Shown here: positions 1 through 7,400 of the stretch, piece by piece | Numbering within the stretch: the stretch's first letter is position 1 | Layout: each line of letters opens with the position of its first letter | NCBI GenBank assembly: GCA_947259415.1 | Contig: CAMYMI010000014.1 | Location: 58,685-122,684 of the forward strand | Reading direction: 5' to 3' | DNA: 64,000 nucleotides | Origin: an uncultured Ectothiorhodospiraceae bacterium | Lineage (GTDB): Bacteria; Pseudomonadota; Gammaproteobacteria; UBA9214 | Translations under genes and position numbers: made by a program | Notes under the pieces: generated by a model | The model's input: only the letters and a program-made list of their open reading frames with translations | Database searches by the model: none | What the model was told of the DNA's origin: nothing

Positions 1-471
1 AAAACCTTCACCCTCTGTAGTGCGGGACATCATGCACCACTTTTATTCCATGCATCCACTTCTCAATGGTCAGAATTAAAAGGTGAAGCAGGAGAATCAC
101 ATGTTGTGACAGACCTGCCACTCGGAATTGTTGGTGACGCATATTATGGCCAGCATTCTATAAAGCTTCAGGCGGGTGATATGGTGCTCAGTTACAGCGA
201 TGCCATTATCGAGTCAACAGACGAAGACGGTAGGCAACTTGGCGAGGCAGGCATTTTGAAACTGGTTCGCGAGCTCGACCTGCAGGAGCCTGAGCACATC
301 ATTCCAGTGATCGTGGAAAGCATCACATCATTGGCCGGTAACAACCTCGAACAAGATGACGCAACAATCCTGTTGTGCAGGGCGACCGGCAGCGGTCCAT
401 CGCTGAGAAACAACCTGCTCGCTCCGTTTCGGATTTTCGGCCCAGTAAAAGATCGAACCAGCCTGGATTGA
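1..471 (+). CDS. SpoIIE/PP2C-type serine phosphatase, C-terminal part (5' end outside window)
   Basis: The reading frame is open from the first base, so the true start lies upstream. The visible 156 residues match the end of the SpoIIE/RsbU phosphatase domain. An SAGHH-A-P-L motif near the beginning is followed by a GDMVLSYSDAIIES segment, where the family carries its metal-binding 'YSDG' aspartate (Ala here instead of the usual Gly). The domain finishes with EQDDATILL, the second conserved metal-binding Asp region. Such enzymes dephosphorylate anti-sigma antagonists or STAS proteins, often downstream of a sensor or receiver domain, but any N-terminal module is not in the window. The family call is firm; the partner is unknown. 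Confidence 0.85.
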   Translation, partial: KTFTLCSAGHHAPLLFHASTSQWSELKGEAGESHVVTDLPLGIVGDAYYGQHSIKLQAGDMVLSYSDAIIESTDEDGRQLGEAGILKLVRELDLQEPEHIIPVIVESITSLAGNNLEQDDATILLCRATGSGPSLRNNLLAPFRIFGPVKDRTSLD

Positions 472-636
472 TTGAGAAATGTCTCAGTTCACAGCAGAGA
501 GCCTTACATTACCTTATACATAAGATTTGAATCGCACTTTTTAAAAGAATAAATTTTAGCTGAAATTCTGCCCCATCTGATTTTCGAGTTTTTCAACAGT
601 ATCAGCCAGAAACAGGCATTCATCAGAAAAAGGAAA

Positions 637-652
637 CCTCGCTTATGCGAGG
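637..652 (+). terminator. possible terminator hairpin after the phosphatase gene
   Basis: A perfect 6-bp stem (CCTCGC / GCGAGG) with a TTAT loop lies 165 bp downstream of the phosphatase stop and is followed by a weakly T-rich stretch. It could end transcription from the left. The T tract is poor, so this is only a candidate. Confidence 0.35.
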
Positions 653-750
653 CTCCTGTTGTTTCAGAAATGGACATATCCGGCTCATTGCCAATGACGG
701 CAACTATGCCCTGATCATTAGCACACTGCTAGATGGCGTCGCGATCAGAG

Positions 751-1317
751 CTATAGTGGCTCATAAGTAAAGCCGCCGCCGGCGATGCTGGCTTCGTACA
801 TCAGGCCGCCCTTCGCTACCGTGAAAGTAGCCATTCCTTTGTAGTACCCGCCCACGGTGGTGGCGTCGCTCTTGCCGGCGCTGGCACCAGCAGAACTGCC
901 TGTAGTGCTGGCTCCGACCGACGCACCGGCCGTGATAGCGACTGCCGTGGCATCGGCTCCAAACTTGAAGGAGCCGCTGGTGAACTCTCTGAATGCACGC
1001 TCATCTTCTAAGAAGACAATCATACTGTATGCCTGACCACCGGCCTGAAAGCCGATGGATACCTGGCCAAATTCCGAGTTGCCGACGTGCTTACCACTGA
1101 CGTATACCTGCCCTTTGCCAGCTGCGCCACCAACAACAAAACCGGCCTTACCGATGGTTGGGAACACTGCGTAGCCGTAGGCATTTTTAAAATATTCACC
1201 ACTCTGACCGGCATCCTTGAAGACTTTGATCGTGTCCTCGTATTTGTCTGCGATGGCGCTGCCGAACGGCGCGATGAAAAGGAGAAGAGCCAGAACGGCT
1301 TGGGATTTATTGAGCAT
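751..1317 (-). CDS. SYLF/Ysc84-domain secreted protein
   Basis: This protein of about 188 residues begins with a signal peptide (MLNKSQAVLALLLFIAPFGSAIA) and continues with a SYLF (Ysc84-type) domain. The family signature is seen in the stretches YAVFPTIGKAGFVVGGAAGKG, FGQVSIGFQAGGQAYSMIVFL and KGGLMYEASIAGGGFTYEPL. A Gly/Ala/Ser-rich insert (TAGASVGASTTGSSAGASAG) lies in the middle. SYLF domains bind lipids; the bacterial proteins are periplasmic or surface proteins of unknown role. The frame extends further upstream, but the ATG at 1317 directly precedes the signal peptide and is preferred. It stands alone, with no operon partner on its strand. Confidence 0.85.
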   Translation of the reverse strand: MLNKSQAVLALLLFIAPFGSAIADKYEDTIKVFKDAGQSGEYFKNAYGYAVFPTIGKAGFVVGGAAGKGQVYVSGKHVGNSEFGQVSIGFQAGGQAYSMIVFLEDERAFREFTSGSFKFGADATAVAITAGASVGASTTGSSAGASAGKSDATTVGGYYKGMATFTVAKGGLMYEASIAGGGFTYEPL

Positions 1318-1480
1318 GGAATTGGGACCTGTGTTTTCAGTTGATCGGCGTAGAGCGTAAGATTGTCCGATAAGGTTGGCAATGGTAGGTCTCGATACAG
1401 AACCAAACACGATTATACTACCTTCACACTTCAATAGTGATTATTTTTCCAATTGATTGGTTTGAACTGGATGCCTGGAA

Positions 1481-1558
1481 TGAGTCGCTTCAACTTACCT
1501 GATTATTATACTCAGGTTTTCGGCCTGGAACTGCCGAGTCCGGCCAGAAGTTGTCATA
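1481..1558 (+). repeat. interspersed ~80-bp repeat, copy A
   Basis: This matches the dispersed repeat also found at 3842, 7133, 8614, 10982 and 60622. Shared blocks are TGAGTCG at the left, TATACTCAGGTTTT in the middle, and a right half reading GGAACTGCCGAGTCCGGCCAGAA then TGTCAT. It overlaps a 67-codon open frame that I do not regard as a gene. Confidence 0.65.
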
Positions 1559-1588
1559 CATTTTCTGCTATAGACCGGAAAACTAGAT

Positions 1589-1716
1589 ATTCAACGTCTG
1601 CAAATGAGCTGGCAATTGAAGTAGCACTGACTTTCCGAAACCACAATACTTCATGAAACACTCAAAACATATTTTTCACGTGGCTGTAGCAGTCAGTTCC
1701 ATTTGCTTTGTTAGGC
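1589..1716 (-). other. putative attC recombination site of the glycosyltransferase cassette
   Basis: Read on the minus strand, this begins with GCCTAAC (R'' core) 23 bp past the glycosyltransferase stop and ends with GTTGAAT, which fits the R' consensus GTTRRRY. Just inside the cores lie complementary 7-mers, GCAAATG and CATTTGC, in the place of the L boxes. The 128-bp length is like the long Vibrio-type attC sites. R'' and R' pair only partly, so this is less certain than the site at 3003. Confidence 0.55.
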
Positions 1717-1739
1717 TGATATGACTCCACGACCAGTAT

Positions 1740-2981
1740 TTATTCTCTACCAAATCTGTCATAAAGGAACTCTGCCGCATTCGCCGGCCCATCCCACTCC
1801 ATAAGCGCCTGTTGGAATTTATTTACTGCTTCCTTAGCTTTAGCGTCGTTTAGCAGTTTGTCGATTGCATCAAGTACAGCAGATGCTGTGACTCGTTTTT
1901 TATTGAGACGAATGGCAAACCCTTTTCTTACACAAGCATCCAAGTTGGCTTGTTGTTCCGGATGCATCCCTATGCCTACAATCGGCGTTCCTGACAGGCA
2001 AGCGTTCATGACCGTGTTTTGGCCACCGTGGATAACAGAAACATCTGCCATAGGGTTAACCTTGTGTGCCGGCAAGAAATCCGTGACGATTACATTGGAC
2101 GGAATTTCTAAATCCATGTCAGTTACGTGAGATTTAACCGGGGCAATGACATGGTAGGGCTTATGGCCAAATCCTTCAATGATATCTGCAATCAAGCCCG
2201 GCTTTCCGGAGCTACCCATGGCAAAGTAAATAATCGGTTTATCTCTGGGAATTTCTCTGATTTGATTAGGGATATCAGATTCTAATCTTAGAGGAAGGGG
2301 GCCAATATGATGAAGATTCGGACGTAACTCAGAAAGCCCTACCCATTCGGGTATATCAGCCAGAAGCGTATAGTCACCCTCGAGAACCTCAATAAAATTA
2401 TTAAATTCTTTCAGTCCGTATTTTTTTGCCAATGTATTAAACGGTTTTGCAGGTAACTTCATTCTAAGTATAAGTCTACTAACCCATTTACATAGCTGCT
2501 CTTCGGTAAACAGCCAGCTCAAGACAGCGAACTTGGATCGATCAGGCCAGGATTGAAGGCCAGCTTTATAGTATTCAGTGATGCTGGTGGAGTGGAGTAC
2601 ATTGACAAAGGGTACGCCAGCTACTCGTGTAGAAATCATTACACTCTGACACCAGCCAGTCAGTACACAGGCGGGTTTTATCTCATTAAATAACCGTATT
2701 TCATTATCAACCCTTGGTTGCATTTCTTCAGCGGTAAAATAACCCACAGTATTCAATGTTTCTCCGCTGAGCGCTTTTCTCACATGTCGTAACTGTTTAT
2801 CTGTCAAGCGCGGCTCCATTTTTTTGAGAGAAAAGCCAGCTTCCAATATTAAGTTTTCAAATTTGCCGCCATAACTGATGAATACAACATTGAACAGATC
2901 CCTGCAGGCTCGCGCAATTTCGATATGCCTGCCTGTTTCGGCTAGATTATATCCAGCAACTGCGAATATTATGGTTTTCAT
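1740..2981 (-). CDS. GT1-family glycosyltransferase (UDP-glycosyltransferase / MGT type) in a gene cassette
   Basis: This is a 413-residue GT-B fold enzyme of the GT1 (UGT/MGT) family. The N-terminal acceptor domain begins MKTIIFAVAGYNLAETGRH. The C-terminal nucleotide-sugar domain carries IYFAMGSSGKPG near residue 250 and the donor-binding HGGQNT at about 318, followed by P-E-Q-Q. Such enzymes transfer a sugar from a nucleotide sugar to lipids or small molecules; no signal peptide is evident, so it is probably cytoplasmic or peripheral. The gene lies between attC-like sites in the orientation expected of an integron cassette and is AT-richer than the core genes. The acceptor cannot be told from sequence. 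Confidence 0.85.
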   Translation of the reverse strand: MKTIIFAVAGYNLAETGRHIEIARACRDLFNVVFISYGGKFENLILEAGFSLKKMEPRLTDKQLRHVRKALSGETLNTVGYFTAEEMQPRVDNEIRLFNEIKPACVLTGWCQSVMISTRVAGVPFVNVLHSTSITEYYKAGLQSWPDRSKFAVLSWLFTEEQLCKWVSRLILRMKLPAKPFNTLAKKYGLKEFNNFIEVLEGDYTLLADIPEWVGLSELRPNLHHIGPLPLRLESDIPNQIREIPRDKPIIYFAMGSSGKPGLIADIIEGFGHKPYHVIAPVKSHVTDMDLEIPSNVIVTDFLPAHKVNPMADVSVIHGGQNTVMNACLSGTPIVGIGMHPEQQANLDACVRKGFAIRLNKKRVTASAVLDAIDKLLNDAKAKEAVNKFQQALMEWDGPANAAEFLYDRFGRE

Positions 2982-3002
2982 AGAACCATCTTTTATACAT
3001 CG

Positions 3003-3083
3003 AGCTAACGCTCTAATAAGTGGCCGCCCGCATCGTGGAGGTCCAAGCGCTTTTTTTGCGCGAACTTGAGTGATTTGTTAGGC
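3003..3083 (-). other. attC site between two integron-type cassettes
   Basis: On the minus strand the site opens with GCCTAACAAATCACTCAAG and closes with GAGCGTTAGCT. This gives an R''-L'' pair and an L'-R' pair in the classic 59-base-element layout, about 81 bp long. The TAA inside GCCTAAC is the stop codon of the 3078-3512 gene, an arrangement typical of cassettes. The glycosyltransferase ATG follows about 20 bp after the R' core. Confidence 0.75.
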
Positions 3084-3512
3084 GCGCAGTTTATCTCCGT
3101 TTTCACTCATCCACTGCTTATATATTTGAGCTGAATCTGGTGTTAACTCTTGCTCTATTTCTTTGATTAAGTCATCTTCAATCAAATATCGTGCTTCCCC
3201 TTCTACAACTAGGTCTGGTGCACCAGTTAATGTATATACTGCGCGCCATTTTCGATTTAGTCGATTACCCTCCACTCGAGGTTCTGTTAATGCGATTAGT
3301 GTTCTTGACCCAAATCTTCGATCAGAGTTTTCCACACTCTCTTTTAAATAGTTGATAATTTTTGTTGGGCCTTTCAACTTTCCTTTCTGTTCCCCTACAT
3401 CGATATAGGTTGCATCGTCCGCAAAGTATTTTACTAGCCTTGTCCAATCGTCATCCTCGATTGTACGCTCAAAATCTGCCGCAAAATCTTCAAAGACTAC
3501 TTTAATATCCAT
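3078..3512 (-). CDS. NTF2-like (SnoaL-type) cassette protein
   Basis: This 144-residue protein looks like a SnoaL/NTF2-like alpha+beta barrel. An N-terminal helix holding FERTIEDDDWTRLVKYFADDATYIDVG is followed by beta strands carrying the pattern RKWRAVYTLTGAPDLVVEGEARY. There is no signal peptide. Members include small hydrolases/isomerases and non-catalytic ligand-binding proteins, and no catalytic set can be assigned here. Its stop codon is embedded in the core of the downstream attC, and another attC-like core (GCCTAAC on the plus strand) lies 17 bp upstream of its ATG. The gene therefore fills one cassette almost exactly. Confidence 0.75.
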   Translation of the reverse strand: MDIKVVFEDFAADFERTIEDDDWTRLVKYFADDATYIDVGEQKGKLKGPTKIINYLKESVENSDRRFGSRTLIALTEPRVEGNRLNRKWRAVYTLTGAPDLVVEGEARYLIEDDLIKEIEQELTPDSAQIYKQWMSENGDKLRA

Positions 3513-3528
3513 AATTTCTATATTGTGG

Positions 3529-3577
3529 GCCTAACAGCATGATAAGCGAGACCAGTGCCTCCTTATCATGTTTTAAA
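3529..3577 (-). other. possible short or degenerate attC upstream of the NTF2-like cassette
   Basis: On the plus strand GCCTAAC (3529-3535; GTTAGGC in cassette orientation, a perfect R' core) is followed by ATGATAAG, a 15-nt spacer and CTTATCAT, giving an 8-bp hairpin, then GTTTTAA. The hairpin next to a perfect core box suggests a short attC whose distal core has decayed. It would mark where the NTF2-like cassette joined its former neighbour. Confidence 0.4.
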
Positions 3578-4053
3578 TAATTTCCTTTGTAACATTTAAT
3601 ATTTATATTTATCAATTATTTTTTCAACGAGGTCTCGTTATCATTGAAAGCAAAACGAGGCCTAGTCGTTATCTATAATTTTGGTCAGTTACACTCAAGG
3701 ATCAAGACCAAACAACACCTAAAATCCACCTTTTAGACCGAATTCATAAAATCTCGCGAGTGGTTTACAACGACTCTGATGTATAACAACCAGGACCAAC
3801 TTATAGTGGCCTGTAATATAAGAATCTGCTAAACGACCAGCCTGGGTCGGAAGTAATCATCTGAGTAATTTACTCAGCTATTTCTCTAAGAACTACCGAC
3901 TTCGGCCAGAAAGTGACATTACCTGAGATTTTATGAAGGTCTCAATTGCAGCAGCAGTTGCCATTCCCGTTATCAAATCGCATTTAAAAAAAGAGGGGGC
4001 ATTCAAGTAATATCTTTGTGTTCCTCTGTGCCATTAGTGGTTCAATCTCTTAA
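3536..4053. other. intergenic stretch with one repeat copy, no gene seen
   Basis: No convincing coding frame is present. The stretch holds the distal part of the possible attC, a short palindrome (AACGAGGTCTCGTT at about 3629), interspersed repeat copy B at 3842-3920, and near 4012 a TTTGTGTTCCTCTGTGCC segment that resembles the CGCAGAG-type repeats seen near 20.7 kb. The rest shows nothing recognisable. Confidence 0.6.
3842..3920 (+). repeat. interspersed ~80-bp repeat, copy B
   Basis: The layout is the same as in the other copies: CTGGGTCGGAAG, ATCAT, AATTTACTCAGCTATTTC, then AACTACCGACTTCGGCCAG and AGTGACATT. It matches copy D (10982) and copy E (60622, inverted) along its whole length with scattered substitutions. 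Confidence 0.7.
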
Positions 4054-4797
4054 CTACTCACTATACTGCTTATGCAACTTCACCGGCATGCCGGCCTTCT
4101 TGCGCATGCGGATATTGAGCATTTCCACCGTGACCGAGAAGGCCATTGCAAAGTAGATATAAGCCTTCGGCACATGCACGTCAAAGCCTTCGACGATCAG
4201 TGTGACACCAACCAGTATCAGGAATGACAGCGCAAGTATCTTTATAGTGGGGTGGCGGTCGACAAAATCGCCAATAGGTTTTGCTGCCATAAGCATAATA
4301 CCAACCGCGATAATGATCGCAATTGCCATGATGGAAACATGTTCTACCAGTCCGACAGCAGTGATTACCGAGTCGAGGGAGAAAACGATGTCGAGGATGG
4401 CAATCTGAACCAGTATGCTGGTGAAACCGGCGACTTTTGGCACACTGGTTTCTTCCTCGATACCCTCCATGCTCTGATGTATCTCGTGTGTGGATTTATA
4501 CAACAGGAACAAACCGCCTAAGATCAGAATGATATCCCTTCCGGATATTTCCTGGGCGAGGACCGTGAACCAGGGAGCCTTCAGGCCCATGACCCAGGCG
4601 ATGGAAAACAATAATGCCAGACGAGTCACCATGGCGAGGGTCAGACCAATACGTCGACCAATTTCTCGCTGATGATCTGGCAATCGCGATACCAGGATGG
4701 ATATAAAGATGATGTTGTCGATGCCGAGCACGATTTCCAGTGCTGTCAGGGTAGTCAGTGCGATCCATGCTTCAGGGCTGCTTATCCACTCGAACAT
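4054..4797 (-). CDS. TerC-family integral membrane protein
   Basis: This 247-residue TerC-family protein has about seven membrane segments. The family signature EIVLGIDNIIFISILVSRLP near residue 20 and the repeat-related DIVFSLDSVITAVGLV near residue 135 both carry the conserved acidic residues within the membrane. The hydrophilic loop HEIHQSMEGIEEE separates the two halves. TerC proteins are linked to metal-ion (especially manganese) export and tellurite resistance; which applies here is unknown. The gene is monocistronic. The region upstream of its ATG (above 4797) has no repeat copy and may hold its promoter. Confidence 0.88.
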   Translation of the reverse strand: MFEWISSPEAWIALTTLTALEIVLGIDNIIFISILVSRLPDHQREIGRRIGLTLAMVTRLALLFSIAWVMGLKAPWFTVLAQEISGRDIILILGGLFLLYKSTHEIHQSMEGIEEETSVPKVAGFTSILVQIAILDIVFSLDSVITAVGLVEHVSIMAIAIIIAVGIMLMAAKPIGDFVDRHPTIKILALSFLILVGVTLIVEGFDVHVPKAYIYFAMAFSVTVEMLNIRMRKKAGMPVKLHKQYSE

Positions 4798-5469
4798 GTG
4801 GTTCTCCGCATTTTATTTGCTGCGCAGTATACTGAATTTCCACACGCCATGGTGAGAGCGAGAATAAATAGCGTGTATGGGTATCAGTCAAATGGTGTCA
4901 GTTAAATCGAAGAAGACTGTAAAGTCTTGGTGATGTCTGCAAACAAAGCCGGGGTATGTTGCAGGCGTGCGAGCCTGTTTCTTGCTTTCCCCGGTTGCGG
5001 AAGTTCCGCTCGAGCGTTGCGCCCAGTTCATCAAGGCCTGGCACTTTACTTTATAGGAGTTCTCGGTCGCCCATGGAGCGAATACTCCGTAGAATGACCG
5101 TTTTCGCTGCTAGTTGCCGTTCAGGAATGATGGCCGAATGATAAAAGCGGGTCGACTCCTGACGGTCAGAGTCAGGCTCGGGAACATCAGGGTGCAGTGC
5201 GTTCCTGACCCCTTAGGAAGAAATGCTGTACGTCTGGGCTGGGTCGAATCCCGTCTGTCACGCATCGATAATATAATAAACGGCTAAACGTCTGGGTTGG
5301 GTCGTCTCCCGTCTTTTCGAGAAATCTTATTTAGAATCAGTCCCTATGTCGTAGTCCGGCCAGTTTCGGCCCTTCGTGGTTGATGTAACGAATGGCAAGT
5401 TCATTCCCATGGTGGGCATATCGTATTGATATCTATTGTTGTTATCGCACTACGAAATAATCATTAGCT
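4798..5469. other. 672-bp gene-poor interval with a duplicated 26-bp motif
   Basis: No open frame here has coding character; the longest, of about 61 codons, lacks similarity to anything I recognise. The stretch contains a 26-bp motif duplicated 58 bp apart (5231 and 5289) and several GC-rich imperfect inverted repeats. Nothing else is identifiable. Confidence 0.55.
5231..5314 (+). repeat. two direct copies of a 26-bp motif, 58-bp period
   Basis: CGTCTGGGCTGGGTCG followed by AATCCCGTCT at 5231-5256 recurs as CGTCTGGGTTGGGTCG then TCTCCCGTCT at 5289-5314, with three mismatches. There are only two units, and the sequence between them is not similar enough to call a longer tandem repeat. Confidence 0.6.
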
Positions 5470-5925
5470 CTACTCAGGTAACTCCATGCCAGAACCTCCA
5501 GCTTCCTTAGGGAGATCCTTGAACTTTTGCAAACCATCTTTCATATGATGCACAGAATCTTGGTAGTGCACGTGGAAACTTGGCTTGAAGGTAAACTTCG
5601 AAATCACAGCAGCCGGTACGTCAATGAGCCCCATTGTTGGATGCTCGGTGTAAATGTGTCCACCGCAGGTTTTGCACCACTTACGAATGCTCACAACGGT
5701 TTCGTCGTTAGTACCTGGGTTTTTGTCAAACATGGAAATATTATCCGAGCCCTTGCAGATCTCTAAGGTCTCTAGTTTCCATAGGGTAAAAGCACTGACA
5801 GGCGCTGCCGACCAGTGTCGGCATGAATTGCAATGACAATAAGCCATTACTTCCGGCTCGCTGGACAATGTGAACTGGACGTTGCCACAAAAACACCTTC
5901 CTTTGTATTTCGTTTCTTCGTTCAT
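5470..5925 (-). CDS. GFA-family (CENP-V domain) zinc protein
   Basis: This 151-residue protein has the GFA/CENP-V zinc fold. GRCFCGNVQF at residues 9-18 and CHCNSCRHWS around residue 31 supply the first cysteines, and CKTCGGHIYTEHP supplies the second set. Fold members include glutathione-dependent formaldehyde-activating enzyme, but most homologues are uncharacterised and a formaldehyde role should not be assumed. It lies 8 bp downstream of the nitrilase gene on the same strand, so the two are probably co-transcribed and may act on related small molecules. Confidence 0.85.
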   Translation of the reverse strand: MNEETKYKGRCFCGNVQFTLSSEPEVMAYCHCNSCRHWSAAPVSAFTLWKLETLEICKGSDNISMFDKNPGTNDETVVSIRKWCKTCGGHIYTEHPTMGLIDVPAAVISKFTFKPSFHVHYQDSVHHMKDGLQKFKDLPKEAGGSGMELPE

Positions 5926-5933
5926 AGTCTTTC

Positions 5934-6872
5934 CTAATCCTTAAATACCACGGGTGACTGATGTTGGGTATTAACACTTAGTGTAAAAATATCTGGCCGA
6001 GAATAATGTCCCGCAACATCAAGCGTCCTTTTGGCGACACTCACTTTTTCCCGATCGATATCACAATACAGAATACCGGCTTCTTTGCGCATTGGGCCAG
6101 CAATAATTTCACCACCAGGAGCAATGACAATAGAATCACCTGGATTAACCCATTCATCTGGATCAGGATATAGAGTAGATTTTTCAGGAAAGTCATCAGG
6201 AAAATCACTGCCTTTCATAAGATTTCCGCACCCAACTACCCAGCAGCATCCTTCGCGGGCAATATGTTGTAAGCTGCCAATCCAATTGGCACCGCTATCA
6301 TAAGTAGGCGCTATATAGATCTCCACGCCCTGAGAATACAATGCATATCTGGCCAGTGGCATGTAGTTTTCCCAGCATAATAATGCCCCAACACGGCCAA
6401 CCGGGGTTTCAACAACTTTTAAACCGGAGGCATCACCAAACCCCCATACCATACGCTCTGGATTGGTGGGCATTAATTTTCGATGCTTATTTAATAACGT
6501 GCCATCATGGCCAATTATGACAACCGTGTTGTAGAGCGTCGACTGACTCAGCTTGCTGTCTATCTCTTCTAAACCACAGACGATGGTGACATTGTGTTTC
6601 AGGGCTACCTCATATAGTGGCAGTAAATCCCCGGATTCCAGGTTTACGGAATTTTTTAATAAACGCGCATATAATTCCTCTGATAGATTCCAGTCACCAC
6701 CTGGCCTTAGGCGCCAGACCCATGTGGGATAACCCGGTACAAATGCCTCGGTAAAGACAACCAGTTTCGCGCCATGATTTGCAGCTTCTTCAACCATGGC
6801 AACAGCAGATTCGATGGTTTTTTGTTTATCAAGAAAAACCGGGGGCTTTTGAACGATGGCTATTTGAGTCAA
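5934..6872 (-). CDS. nitrilase (carbon-nitrogen hydrolase family)
   Basis: This 312-residue enzyme of the nitrilase branch hydrolyses nitriles or related C-N bonds. The catalytic triad is visible: Glu in VVFTEAFVPGYP, Lys in NKHRKLMPTNPER, and the nucleophilic Cys in ALLCWENYMPLARY. The RxWGxGD-like segment MVWGFGDASGL and the WENYMP context favour a true nitrilase (aliphatic or arylacetonitrile-type) over an amidase. It is the first gene of a likely two-gene operon with the GFA protein. No signal peptide is present, so it is cytoplasmic. The natural substrate is not predictable. Confidence 0.9.
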   Translation of the reverse strand: MTQIAIVQKPPVFLDKQKTIESAVAMVEEAANHGAKLVVFTEAFVPGYPTWVWRLRPGGDWNLSEELYARLLKNSVNLESGDLLPLYEVALKHNVTIVCGLEEIDSKLSQSTLYNTVVIIGHDGTLLNKHRKLMPTNPERMVWGFGDASGLKVVETPVGRVGALLCWENYMPLARYALYSQGVEIYIAPTYDSGANWIGSLQHIAREGCCWVVGCGNLMKGSDFPDDFPEKSTLYPDPDEWVNPGDSIVIAPGGEIIAGPMRKEAGILYCDIDREKVSVAKRTLDVAGHYSRPDIFTLSVNTQHQSPVVFKD

Positions 6873-7353
6873 TGTTTTATCTCTTTATAAAAAGCATTTA
6901 ATTTTAAAAGAAGTTGCTGATTTTTTAGTGCCTATACCCATTAACCTATCACAGGTCACTTCAAACTGACTATTGGACTCAGACTGACCCAGCGCTTCCG
7001 CAATTAACTGCGTTAACTAGCATGCCACTTGATCTATGGAATATTTCTACTGACGAAGGTGGACGTCCACTTTATCAATGATTGGCTGACATTCAAGGAT
7101 CCTAATTGAACGTCTCATAAGGATTTGGAACACGTCATCCAACTGATTCACCGGGTTATTTCCCTAGCTAATTCCGATTACGGCCAACTCCGGACCTACA
7201 CGGGCGATCAGCGAACGGCATAGTGCAGCAATAATTGCCGTTCCCACACCGCGTTCAGTGCTTCCGAGAACTACCAAAACCATGCTAGGACTGATGCTGG
7301 TCAAACATGTCCTCTCGAGCCAGGCTGTCTCATAAGGAACAACCGGGCAACAA
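6873..7353. other. gene-poor interval with a diverged repeat copy
   Basis: No coding frame is supported in this stretch, which lies between the nitrilase start and the DUF4382 terminator. A diverged copy (F) of the interspersed repeat is recognisable at 7133-7196. The remainder has no similarity I can identify. Confidence 0.55.
7133..7196 (+). repeat. interspersed ~80-bp repeat, diverged copy F
   Basis: GTCATCCAACTGATTCACC, then GTTATTTCCCTAGCTAATTCC and GATTACGGCCAACTC, align with the middle and right parts of the repeat consensus. The left GGGTCGG block is missing. It is the weakest copy. Confidence 0.45.
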
Positions 7354-7375
7354 AAAACCGGCCGAAGCCGGTTTT
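7354..7375 (-). terminator. strong intrinsic terminator of the DUF4382 lipoprotein gene
   Basis: AAAACCGGC, a CGAA loop (UUCG on the transcribed minus strand) and GCCGGTTTT form a perfect 9-bp stem about 25 bp after the stop codon. The minus-strand transcript runs into a U-rich tail. The U-run is on both sides of the stem, so it could work in both directions. Confidence 0.85.
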
Positions 7376-7400
7376 CTGCTGTTCGGTCAGACAGTATGGG

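Noticed and set aside
1453..1656. 67-codon plus-strand open frame
   Set aside because: It is formed by interspersed repeat copy A and the attC-like region; no ribosome-binding site or recognisable protein features.
4956..5141. 61-codon plus-strand frame upstream of the GFA gene
   Set aside because: No ribosome-binding site, no domain and low coding character; treated as non-coding.
5231..5314. possible CRISPR array
   Set aside because: Only two units with mismatches and no third copy, and no cas genes in the window.
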